From: Halichondria panicea
Taxonomy: Eukaryota > Porifera > Demospongiae > Suberitida > Halichondriidae
Reading direction: 5' to 3'
Assembly (NCBI RefSeq): GCF_963675165.1
Contig: NC_087393.1
Span: 5,473,702-5,537,701 of the forward strand
DNA length: 64,000 nt
A program made the position numbers and the translations under genes. Shown piece by piece: positions 12,272-22,990 of the stretch. Within the stretch, counting starts at the first letter, position 1, and each line of letters begins with the position of its first letter. The notes under the pieces are model-generated. The model had not been told where the DNA came from. It made no database searches and saw nothing but the letters and a program-made list of their open reading frames with translations.

Positions 12272-15200
12272 ATGTCGAACCAGACCACCCTGTTCAGCGC
12301 ATGGGGAGCTAGCAAGTCCACAGGCCCCAAGCCTCAGCCACAAGACCACCCTCCTCCCACTGACCCATTTGACCAGTTTGAAGACGACCTCACTGAGGCC
12401 GACCTGGAGGAGCTGTGTAAAGTAGAGGAGCAAGTCAGTACCCCTACAGCTACTGGAGGGAGCTTTCATGTGGGTCCATCACACGCACTTCTCAACTCGT
12501 CCATCATCGAAGCCGGTATCCCAGGATTTGACGAAGATGCTGGTCAATTATGGATCTATCCGACTAACTATCCTCTACGCGATTACCAGTACAACATTGT
12601 ACACAAGGCATTGTTCACAAACACTCTAGTGTGCCTGCCAACTGGACTGGGGAAGACTTTTATCGCTGCCGTAGTGATGTACAACTTCTATCGATGGTAC
12701 CCTAATGGCAAGATAGTGTTCCTGGCTCCCACTAAGCCTCTAGTAACACAACAGATTGAGGCTTGTCACAGCATTGTGGGCATTCCACAGAGTCACACTG
12801 CAGAGATGACAGGTACCTAGGTCTGATGTGTGTGTATAGTACTTGTATGTGTATGAAATTACTACTGTACATTTATAGTGTACTTTTATAATTATTATGC
12901 ATGACAAGCAGCGTTGTGTTGCCTTGGCAATTTACAATGGACAAAAATCTCTAAGTTCACAGCGTTTTGTAATGGTATACAGCAGGATAACCCCCCCCCC
13001 CCCCCCCCCCACTGTAGGTCAGTTGGCCCCCAAGACTCGAGTGTCCCTATGGAGAGACAAGAGAGTGTTCTTCCTCACTCCTCAGGTCATGCAGAATGAC
13101 CTGGCTAAAGGCACTTGTCCGGCAATAGATGTCTGTTGTCTGGTGTTTGATGAGGCACACAAGGCACTTGGCAACCACGCCTACTGTCATGTAAGGTGGA
13201 GTGTGAGGGGCGCATATTATAAGTACAAGATCTAAATTTTGAGAATTTTGAGTGATATTATTATTTTTTGTTTCTATTGCAGGTTGTGAAGGAGCTGAGT
13301 GCATCTCGAGTGAGGTTTAGAGTGCTTGCTCTCAGTGCCACTCCTGGGAATGACCTCAAGGTGAGGGCAATAAGACTGTCCCTATTAGGTGTGTGTAGAT
13401 ATGGTTGTGGAGTGGTTGGCAGCCAGAACTCCTTACTGTACAGGGGTGGTTGCAGTTGAACATCTTTCAACAGCCATTAACTTTAGTACCGTTGATCCAA
13501 TGTCAAACATTTTATTATTTTCTGAAAGCTTAAAAAGAGACCTTTCAAATGATGTGTTTCAATCCAAAATTTCATCTGGACCCTAATTTGTCATTTTTCG
13601 GCCTCGGACCATGGGCTATTATTCATGGTATCGCCAAATTGGCAAATGCATTTATCTCTCAAATATGAACTTTGATGACACCATTTGAAAGGTCTCTTTC
13701 TAAGCTTTTAGAAAATCAGAAAATCATTGAAATTGGATCCACGGAATTTAAGTTATGGCAGCTGAAAGAGTCCCCGAGCCATGATTAAACAGAGGGGGGG
13801 GTTGTAGTTGAACATCTTTCAACAGCCATAATTTTAGTACCGTTAATCCAGTGTCAACAATTTTCTGATTTTCTGAAAGCTTAGAAAGAGACCTTTCAAA
13901 TGATGCGTTTCAATACAATTTTGTTGGGGCCCAAATATAATCCATATAATCTGCCATTTGGCCGAAATTGGCAAGTTCTGTCATCTCCCCTGTCCCATGC
14001 AGGCAGTTCAGCAGGTGGTGAGCAACCTGCAGATCGGGCACATTGAGTTACGCTCTGAGGAATCAGTGGACACACAGCGCTACGTCAACGAGAGGAGTGT
14101 GGACAAGATCGTCGTGTCACTGGAAGGAGAGATACTTGAACTCAAGAGGAGCTTTGCCGAGGTGGGTAGGGATGTGCTCTGTGTGTTACATACCATATTG
14201 TTAAGTTTGTGCATCTCTAATTGTGGCAGCTTCTAGTGATACACCTGTTAGGAAATTTATCTCTCAAAGCTCACCACATTACACATTAGATGGGACTTAT
14301 AGTACACTGTGTGATGACTGATTGTCCTTGCCGGCAGATCTTGAGTTGTGTGCTGGGTCGGCTGGTTCGCTATGGAGTATTCTATCAGGCATCTCCCGAC
14401 AGAATAGCAAAGTTCCAACTGTTGCAGGGCAGGGAAAAGTTCAGAGCAGCTGGCACACCATCTGGAGCAACAGTGAGTCTGTGGCAGCCAGAACAGTTAC
14501 ATGAAAGCTTAAAGTATGTTAATTAACTACCCAAATTTACAACTACCCTTACACACACACACACACCCACATACACACACACACACACCCACACACCCAC
14601 AACTTGCAGGCTGGTGCAGTGGAGGGTGACTTTGCTCTGGCTATATCGCTCTACCACGCCTACGAGCTCCTCTTGCAACACGGGATGAGATCATTCTACC
14701 AGTACCTTGCCAACACATTCATCGCGGGAGGAGGGTTCCAATCACGATCCAAGCGTGATATTATACGGAGCAGCCAGTTCAGAACCATCATGGACACACT
14801 GAAGGATCGTGTAACAGCTAGCAAGACTCCACCCACTAATGGACCTAGCTTCCTACGTAGAGATGGCAGTGGGAAGGTTGAGAGTGGGAGAGGGTTCTTC
14901 TACAGTCATCCCAAGCTCAACCGGCTGGAGGAGGTGGTTCTAGAGCACTTCAGGTGAGCTTTAGACCACAGGCACTGGCCCAAAGTCATTGCTTCCTTCA
15001 CCGTACAGACAATGCCAGAGTGACCCGGACCTTCGTACACGAGTGATGATATTCTCCCAATACCGAGAAAGTGTGGAGGAGATTGCTGAGATGCTCACAT
15101 TCCATGCCCCACTCATAAAGGTCATGACCTTTGTTGGCCACGCCTCTGGTAAATCCTCCAGCAAGGGGCTATCACAGCGTCAACAGACTGAGGTGTGTGT

Positions 15201-18200
15201 GTAGTGTGGGTGGTGTGGGTGGCTGTGCACTTGGTTAGTAGTTTTGCTGTCAGGCTATCAGTTGCTAAATAGACACTTAATCAACTGTTACATGTACAGT
15301 GGTACTAGTGTGTGGTCTTACTGCAAGGTTGTGGTATAGTTTTATGTAGCATGCTCTTGTGAGATATATTTTCTGCTACTGTAAATAATTTTATTATTAT
15401 TAAGCACCGGAGAGCTAATAATATTGCTCCTGCCGATGAATCATTCCTCTTCCCTCACACACACAGGTTGTTCGGAGGTTTCGTGAGGGAGGTTACAACA
15501 CGCTAGTGGCCACGTGTGTGGGAGAGGAGGGACTGGACATCGGAGACGTTGACCTTATTGTCTGTTTTGATGCCCCCAAGAGCCCAATCCGATTGGTTCA
15601 AAGAATGGGCCGTACCGGACGTAAGCGAAAGGGTCGTATTGTGATGATACTGGCAGAGGGAAAAGAGGACCAAGGCTATAACAAGAGCCAGTCCAACAAG
15701 AAGAGCATTCATCGAGCTATCACTAATGGCTGCAAGACTCTCACCTTCTATCATCTCTGTCACAGAATGGTACCCAAGCACATACATCCTGAGGTGAGTG
15801 GGCGGGAGGTGTATTGATGTTTTCCCATTTTTTGATAGCTAAATTTGATTGCCGAGATTGTCTGGTTTCAAGTGTACATACACACAATACACATTACTGT
15901 ACTGTAGACTTTACTTGGTGGTGATGGAGGTTCTGTACGTCTGTCGGTTTTATAGTTGTACCAATTGTGTAGCGCCTGTATGATATAGCCACTGGACTTT
16001 GAATAAATACCACTGGACTTGCAATGTACTCCCTCTCCCTCTGTTTGCTGCAGGTACACAAGTTACACTTGAGTGTGGGAGAGTTCGTTAGATCAAAGAG
16101 TGATATCGCCACCACAAAGGCCAAGTCAATCTCAAACCAAGGAAGCTCCATGAAGATTCGATCAAATGGCAAGAAACTCAAGAAAGGAAGTTACCTTAGT
16201 AGCAAGGAACTAAGCTGTTGGAGTGAGGGGCTTTCCCTAACTGATAAAGAATTCACAGTCGTCAAGAAATCTGTTAAGAGCTGCTTCACACCCTCGCCAC
16301 TGCTCAGCCTCTCTAGGCCACACCCTTCAAACCAAGGCCACAATGCTTCACTGAACACCTCACGAACCACGGCTACCTTCACGCTCGGCCTGGACAAGTG
16401 GATTGACCATCAAACTTCACAAATGTCTCACAAAATCGTCGGCCCTTCCTCTACATCGCAAAAGTTTGTGTCTATTTTGGAATTCAGTGATTTGCTTCGT
16501 ACCAATAAAGACATGGGACATAGCTACGACATGGAGATGGAGGGGTACTTGAACAGAGATGACATCAAGACAAGCTCAACTAAGATCATTACTACTAATG
16601 AGAGACACAGCAGTTCCCCAAATGACTCCCCTCCACCCGTTAGGAAGAAGCGGAAAAAACACCAGAGAATAATTGATTCTGACAATGAAGATGAAGACTT
16701 TAAGACTGTACATAAACACGGTACCACTCTCGAAGGGCAGCCCTCATCAGACAAATCTCTTTCTAAATCAAACGCTTCAAAGTCTACATGTAACACTTTT
16801 ACTTGTGAGGAAACGTCTACAGTGTTGGGAGAACAGCCACATGAACCTTCACCCTCTACAAGCAGGATATCACTGACAGTGTCTGGGCATGTTGTACCCA
16901 CTGCACCCACGGAGGATGACTTGGACTGGATAGATGAACTAGAGCCTTCACAAATCATCACCAGCGCTAATAACTCAGTTAAAATGTGTTCCTACTTTGA
17001 GGCCGAAAGCTCGAGCATGTACTTCAATGAAGAAGATTTTGATTTCGATACACCTAGATTTGTACCCAGTACCAGCAAGAAGCTGCCACCCAGGAAGTGC
17101 AGTACACCCGCCTCGCTGTTTAAAGCTCCTTCATCAGCTGTTCGGAAAACTCCTCTTAGTAGCAAGAAAAAAGGCCTAGATCTATTTGGTAATAATTTGT
17201 CAGCTCGTGCAATATTCGATGACTTCAGTAGTTCTTGCCAAGATACCAAGCCTGATACGGAACAGGGACATGATGTGATTGTGTTATCGGACTCGGACAG
17301 TGGAGATGTACAAATGATAGAGGAATCTGATTTTGAAGAGCAAATTGAAACTGAAATTACCTCAAATGAAAAAGCTAACTCAGTCCCCAGATCTCCCTCC
17401 ACTCCTCCTAATACACGTTTGAATGCGGACACTTCCAACGAGGACAGCTTCTTGAATATGGTGAGGAAATGCCGTAAGCGACCAATGAACACTCGACATG
17501 CTTTCTTCCAAAGCCCCGATACCGTGTCTCCAGGTAACAAGAGGAACCATCCAGCTGCTGTGAGCAATACTACTCCAGTTAATAGCCGATGCAAAAAGAA
17601 ACAAAGAGTGATGTTTGATTGCGAGTCAAGTGAAGACGAATTTGACATGCGAAATCGGAAACTATCAAAATGGAGAACAACAAAAAATGAAGTAGCTACT
17701 AAAGATGGAGTTAGTGATTTTGTTGAGGAGGAAGCAGAAGTGTCTGATGATGGTCGCCCACACAACACTGACTCTGAGCAGCTGTCCGATGATTATGACT
17801 GGGAAGACAGCTTCATCAACGATAACTCTATGCTCACACAGTTATCTCCTTCACAAAGAACTGTTAGAACTCCTAAAAAGAAAATAACAAAATCAGAGGC
17901 AAATTCGAATAATCTCTATCTACGATCGCTCATGAGCCCTGAGGACCATATGTTTGCCGGCAGTCGCAGAGGGTGTGGTAGCAAGTATCGCATGGTGTTC
18001 AGTCAGCGTCACGAACTATTGAACCATTACATCAACAAGGCTGGGTTCAAAGTACGCAAAAACCGTGAGAAACAAAGTGGAAATCGTACATTTGTTGATG
18101 ATGATTTATTCGAGGCTGATGATAGTGGTAGTGAGGCTGAAGAGGTGTATGGTTGTGTGGAGGATGGGGAGATGGAGGGATCCACTGAGACCAGTGACAA

Positions 18201-18565
18201 GGCCGAGGGTGGTGGGAGGAGACTGAGAGCTGCTCTTCTGTCTGATGACTCTGAGCCGTTGTTTGGAGAGGAACTGTCTTGTGTGGGGAGGAGTGAGGTG
18301 GAGGGATGTACTGGTGATGGCTCTCGTGAGGTTGTCATCAGCCCAAGCTTATTGGTGAGTCAGTACTGTACAGTAGTGTAGTTAACGATAAACAGATAGT
18401 TGTGGTGTATTTTAGCCGGTGTTGGTGTATTTTAGCAAATTCTTTTGCTGTGAATTTATTGACTGTATTTATTTCTTGCAGGCGGCTGTCAAGGTGGGGC
18501 CCACTGCAGCTTGCTACTCTCTGGGAATGGACGACTGGATTGACTGGAAGAAATTCACTGACTGA
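12272..18565 (+). CDS. FANCM: FANCM DNA translocase (Fanconi anaemia M), without C-terminal nuclease-like domain
   Basis: Ten exons (12272-12812, 13018-13190, 13283-13360, 14003-14161, 14338-14472, 14610-14953, 15009-15192, 15467-15793, 16054-18354, 18482-18565) close to 1441 residues. The N-terminal [22 protein letters not shown], the Walker A LPTGLGKT (about residue 121), [14 protein letters not shown], the DEAH box (about 225), LSATPG (about 255), [39 protein letters not shown] and [13 protein letters not shown] (about 583) identify FANCM, the SF2 helicase that remodels stalled forks and anchors the Fanconi core complex. The 2.3-kb exon 9 encodes an acidic, Ser-rich region with a probable SUMO-interacting motif ([11 protein letters not shown], about residue 1055) and two related Trp motifs, LDKWIDH and MDDWIDW. 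Vertebrate FANCM is about 2050 residues with an ERCC4-like plus HhH end. None is visible here before the stop codon. Confidence 0.95.
12991..13010 (+). repeat. C20 homopolymer in the FANCM intron 1 pyrimidine tract
   Basis: Twenty consecutive cytosines lie seven bases before the exon 2 acceptor (ACTGTAG), so the pyrimidine tract is a pure C run. Length is probably unstable and hard to sequence. Confidence 0.9.
13440..13950. repeat. Foldback (MITE-like) repeat in FANCM intron 3
   Basis: A left arm (about 13480-13580, containing CTGAAAGCTTA and GAGACCTTTCAAATG) is repeated in inverted orientation at about 13665-13765 (CATTTGAAAGGTCTCTTTCT, then AAGCTTTTAG) around a centre with GACCATGGGCTATTATTC. 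A third, direct copy of the left arm follows at about 13800-13925. Related sequences lie in introns of the P450 and kinase genes further right. No open frame. Confidence 0.75.
14548..14603. repeat. CA-rich microsatellite at 3' end of FANCM intron 5
   Basis: Interrupted CA/CCCACA tract running to within a few bases of the exon 6 acceptor (AACTTGCAG). Confidence 0.8.
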
Positions 18566-18782
18566 ACATTCCATATACTGTACATTGTGTATCGCGTTCG
18601 AACATTCCATACTTAATCATATTCATCTCTACAATACAAGTCATTGTTGGGTTTGTGTTTGCTAATGAATTCTTCTCATACATGTGGTCAAATTGTGAAT
18701 TGTGTGGGCGTAGCTAGTTAAGTGCTGAGCTAAAGAAAGACAGTATTAAAATCAGCTATATTATTGACAGTTAAATAATTAA

Positions 18783-19112
18783 GATGTTGACATCTACAGT
18801 ACTGAGGACACCTAATGCCTTTCTTTGGAACTGTCTTATGGTCTTGACAAGTAAATCATGCGCAGAGATATATAGTATATCCAGTTAATTGTCTCATTTA
18901 ATAGTTTCTCTCTCATCTGCTGCAGTTGCAATCACATGCAATCACATGCTGTGAGTCTACCTTTGAGTGGAGCTGCTCTACCCCTGTCAATGATGTCGCC
19001 TTCTTTCCTGACATCCCAACGGATGTGTCTGATCCTGTCATCAGTAATGTAGGAACAGTACAAACATCCCCAGGACAGCTCTACATTTACCCTGTACCAC
19101 AAGAACTCAGTC
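18783..19112 (+). pseudogene. Relic of a C/D-type receptor: signal exon and part of the ectodomain
   Basis: 18783-18850 matches the first exon of receptor C (MLTSTVLRTP start), and 18926-19112 matches the first third of the ectodomain exon of receptor D (CCESTFEWSCSTPV, PDIPTDVSDPVISN, LYIYPVPQE). A 10-base tandem duplication (CAATCACATG twice, near 18931-18950) throws the spliced frame into a stop, and the match ends abruptly after PVPQE. The rest of the ectodomain, membrane span and kinase are missing. A dead fragment of the receptor family. Confidence 0.8.
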
Positions 19113-19227
19113 ATCTTTGCACAATACTTCTATGTAACGGACTGTAAAATCAGAATACAAATAGTATACGGTTTATTTTACTGACAGGGTAATGTACACG
19201 CATGCGCATACAAGGTATACCAGACCG

Positions 19228-19490
19228 TAATCAATTATGGGAATCGTTTCATTGATGACAATCGACGGTGGCAATCGATTGCAGGAATCGATTCCTCTAT
19301 GACAGCTGGGAATGCAACCGACAATCAGAATCGAACTCTACAATCGATTCCTACGATCGATTCCAATAATCGATGGTGGCAATCCATTCCTGCAATCGAT
19401 TCCTCTATGGCAATCGATGGTGTGAATCGATTCCAATGATTGATTACTTTAAAGGAAATCGATAATCGCCATCAACAATCGGAATCAAAC
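19228..19490. repeat. Cluster of ATCGAT palindromes
   Basis: Nine ATCGAT hexamers, several as GAATCGATTC, fall within about 195 bases (19273-19466); chance predicts one per about 4 kb. Two diverged halves are recognisable (each with a GGTGGCAAT-(C)GATT start, TTCCTCTATG and an ending in ATC(A/G)AACTCTA), so the cluster grew by duplication. It lies between the receptor relic and gene A. Possible binding array for a factor recognising ATCGAT (CUT or DREF-like); that role is inference. Confidence 0.7.
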
Positions 19491-19621
19491 TCTAGTATTG
19501 TCCACTATGGCATTCCATAAAGAGTGGAGCATGTAAACTTATATTTGTTGCAACAATTAGATCTAACTGCACTGTGTTTTAGCTGGTCATCTGTACAAAG
19601 TTGTCATCTCAAGTTAGAGAG

Positions 19622-20745
19622 CTGTCCACCATTACAGTCTACCTTTTGCTCTCACTGTCTGTGCTGTGCACTATCAATGCCATGGGTATGCAAAAGACAG
19701 TTATAAATCTGTGTAGTCAAATCAACTAACTAGCTATAGACTAATTAATGTGTAAATAATAATACTCTCCTTACATGTGGTCTGCAGGTCAGAGCCTAAC
19801 TACTCAGCCAGAGACAGAGGCCCCAACTACTCAGTCCACAACACAGGGCCCAACTACTCAGCCAGAGACAGAGGCCCCAACTACTCAGTCCACAACACAG
19901 GGCCCAACTACTCAGCCAGAGATGAAGATCCCAACTACTCAGCCCACAACACAGGTCTTAACTACTCAGCCAGAGACGGAGGTCCCAACTACTCAGCCCA
20001 CAACGCAGAGCCCCACAACTCCGCCAGAAGACCAAACTACTGCAGCAGGTACTGGACAATTTGCTAGAGATACAGAGATAGCTGGTCCGTTGGTTGGTGG
20101 TGTGGTTGGTGTACTACTGTTGGTGCTGATTGTTGCATTGGTGGTGGGTTTGGTTGTGTATATTCTTACAAGGAGGAGATTCACTAATAAATGGACACCT
20201 GAGGTTGTATCTGAACGTCAGCTTGCAGAGGGCAGTCAGAGAGGCGTAATCAGTAATGGTATCCAGAGTGCTGAGACTGGTGAGTGTGTGCATGCTTGTA
20301 TAGATATTAAATGATTTTTCTACGAATGCCTCAGTATACAGTCTTTGTTATCTCTGCATAGTGAAAGTTGTGAAGTTGTTTATTTAACCAGCCATACAAA
20401 ACCTGTCCTACTCCAAACACACACATGCACACAAACATTATAGATTATGAAGTTATTGAGCTGGACTCTCCAAGGCAACCAACCGAAACTATTACCCAAA
20501 ATCCATCGTACATGCCCAACACAGATGCATCCATCAACTACGAGGGAGAGATGTATTCTTACATTGATCCCAAACATGTACGCATTCTAAGAAATCCAAT
20601 TGTCAGTCTAGATGAGATGCAAGTAGCCACTTTAAGCAACATTGCTACTGCTGACAATATTTGTTATGGGTCAGCTATTCCACGAGATCATTCTGACCAA
20701 GTGACAACTTCTGAAAATGTTGCTTATGGCTCAACTGTTCGATAA
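19622..20745 (+). pseudogene. Receptor A: stalk, membrane span and kinase-less tail; ectodomain deleted, start codon lost
   Basis: Three exons in phase (19622-19685, 19788-20279, 20444-20745) encode a signal-peptide-like segment (LSTITVYLLLSLSVLCTINAMG), then GQS directly joined to a Thr/Pro-rich mucin-like stalk (repeats of TTQPETEAP and TTQSTTQGP), a membrane span (about 24 hydrophobic residues after TEIAGPLVGG), basic stop RRRFTNKW and a cytoplasmic tail with NPSYMPN, NYEGEMYSYID, NICYGSAI and NVAYGSTVR. In the sister gene B the first codon is ATG; here it is CTG and no in-frame ATG precedes it. The ectodomain exon of B is missing, with GTCAGAGC of its first bases fused to the stalk. Everything downstream is open (285 codons). 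It may be a relic, or be expressed from a non-ATG or distant start. No catalytic domain. Confidence 0.75.
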
Positions 20746-21004
20746 GACTCAAGCCCAATATCATAGATTTTATATTTGCATGATTATCAGTACATGTATA
20801 CTTAATGTACTCATGAGACTGTTGCTAAAGTTGCTGTCAGTGAAATAACCATACAATGTTGCCAAAATTGCATAGATCAAAGCATGCATGAGGGTGGAGC
20901 ATGCATGTGTTCTTGTAAACTTATTTCCTGCAACAATTTAAACTGCACAGTGTATGAACTTCTTTAGCTTGTCTGTTAGTTAATTGTCATCCCAAGTTAG
21001 AGAG

Positions 21005-22662
21005 ATGTCCACCATTACAGTTTACCTTTTGCTCTCATTGCCTGTGCTGTGCACTATCAATAGGCAAGGTATGTGTAAGACAGTATTATAAAACCTGTGT
21101 CGTTAAATTAACTGCATGCTGTTCTATAAATACGTATAGATTCTACCTTGCCTTGTGGTCTGCAGGTCAGAGCTGCCTTGATGGGTTTCCTTCAGTCACC
21201 GACAACATCTGTACATCATCATCATCATGTCCCTTCCAGGGGGACACTAGGAACCAGCAACTACGACTTCCCTTCCATGAGGATTACTTGTAATGGGATG
21301 CTAGTGGGATTGTCTGTAGCAGGAGAGACTCGAAATGGAGGAGATTATCCTATTCTGCAGATTTGGAGACCCACTGGCCCTATGTCTAATGACTATGAGA
21401 GCATCAGTGAATACACATTCCCAAACGTTGGATGCACTCAGCAACCTAACAATGTCTGGCAGTGTACAGTCAGTCCATCCATTGACGTTGAGGTGGGAGA
21501 CATCATTGGAATCAATCTCCCTCGAAATCATACGAACTTTGCAGCATTTATAATTTACTTCACACCCCCATCATCTTCTACCAGCTACATACTAGGCAGT
21601 ACAACAGCCTCAACATTCTCTCAGTACCTGGATCTACTACTGCCAGTGCTCAACCAGTGCTTACTCTGGACATTCAGGAACAAGGTATTAATAATTATAT
21701 TGATGATTTAGATTTTATGCTGTTCCATACAGTCACTGAAACCCCAACTACTGGGCCAACAACACAGGCCCCAACTCCTGAGCCGACAACACAGGCCCCA
21801 ACTCCTGAGCCGACAACAACACAGGCCCCAACTCCTGGGCCGACAACACAGGCCTCAACTCCTGAGCCGACTCCTGTGCCGACAACACAGGCCCCAACTA
21901 CTCAGCCGACAACACAGGGTCTCACAACTCCGCCAGAAGACCAAACTACTGCAGCAGGTACTGGGCAATTTGCTAGAGGTACAGAGATAGCTGGTCCGTT
22001 GGTTGGTGGTGTGGTTGGTGTGCTACTGTTGGTGCTGACTGTTGTAGTGGTGGTGGGTTTCGTTGTATATATACTTACAAGGAGGAGATTCACTAATAAA
22101 TGGACACCTGAGGTTGTATCTGAACATCAGCTTGCAGAGGGCAGTCAGAGAGGGGTGATCAGTAATGGTATCCAGGGCGCTGAGACTGGTGAGTATTCAT
22201 GCTTGCAGATATTAAATGCTTTTTTCTCTACGAATGCCTCAATATACAGTCTTTGTTGTCTCTGCATAGTGAAAGTTGTGAAGTTGTTTATTTAACCAGC
22301 CATACAAAACCAATTCTACTCCAAACACACACATGCACACAAACATTATATATATAGTTATTGAGCTAGACTCTCCAAGGCAACCGACTGAAACTATTAC
22401 CCAAAATCCATCGTACATGCCCAACACAGATGCATCCATCAACTACGAGGGAGAGATGTATTCATACATTGATCCAGAAGATGTACGCATTCTAGCAAGA
22501 AATCCAATTGTCAGTCAAGATGAGATTAAAACAGAGCAAGTAGCCACTTCAAGCAACATTGCTACTGCTGACAATATTTGTTATGGGTCAGCTATTCCAC
22601 GAGATCATTCTGACCAAGTGACAACTTCTGACAATGTTGCTTATGGCTCAACTGTTCGATAA
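21005..22662 (+). CDS. Receptor B: single-pass membrane protein with kinase-less tyrosine tail
   Basis: Four exons (21005-21068, 21166-21684, 21733-22188, 22358-22662) give about 447 residues: signal peptide MSTITVYLLLSLPVLCTIN, an ectodomain with GQSCLDGFPSV, MRITCNGMLVGLSVAGETR and DVEVGDIIGINLP, a Thr/Pro stalk (TTQAPTPEP repeats), one membrane span, RRRFTNKWTPEVVSE, and the tail shared with A, J1 and J2. Inside the ectodomain exon the readable frame changes at the G5 run 21239-21243 and changes back within about 21560-21615, so the total stays divisible by three but the raw frame hits a stop between them. This is either a pair of real compensating indels or sequence errors at homopolymers. 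Function unknown; the build is that of a surface receptor signalling through phosphotyrosines (NPxY-type PTB site NPSY). Treat as probably functional only if the indels are errors. Confidence 0.7.
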
Positions 22663-22990
22663 GAAAATAGATTTTAGCCATTGTCTGACTTATTGTATTG
22701 GCTCACAAATAAGTGCATGTATATAGGCTGATGACATCCATATTAGTATCAACCATCAATTGTGTGTTCTTGTAAAATTGTGTATCATTAGGTACAATGA
22801 TGGTATGAAGAACTTCTACTGAACAGTAGATTCACAATGTCATTGTTTGCTCAATGTCCTTTTTTGCTAATACATGCAATGTGCATGTGGAATAATAGGT
22901 GCAGTCTAGCAACAACACAGTAGCCTATAGATCTAAGCTGAATTAAAATCAGCACAAAAAGTGAGGCAATTATATATGAGGATCTACAAG
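22663..22990. other. Intergenic stretch between receptor B and receptor C
   Basis: 328 bases without open frames or repeats of note, AT-rich. The last part resembles the sequence before the relic at 18783, as expected from tandem duplication. Confidence 0.5.

Noticed and set aside
16524-17768. Long minus-strand frames within the FANCM large exon
   Set aside because: Shadow of the acidic, Ser-rich FANCM coding sequence; low-complexity antisense with no family resemblance.
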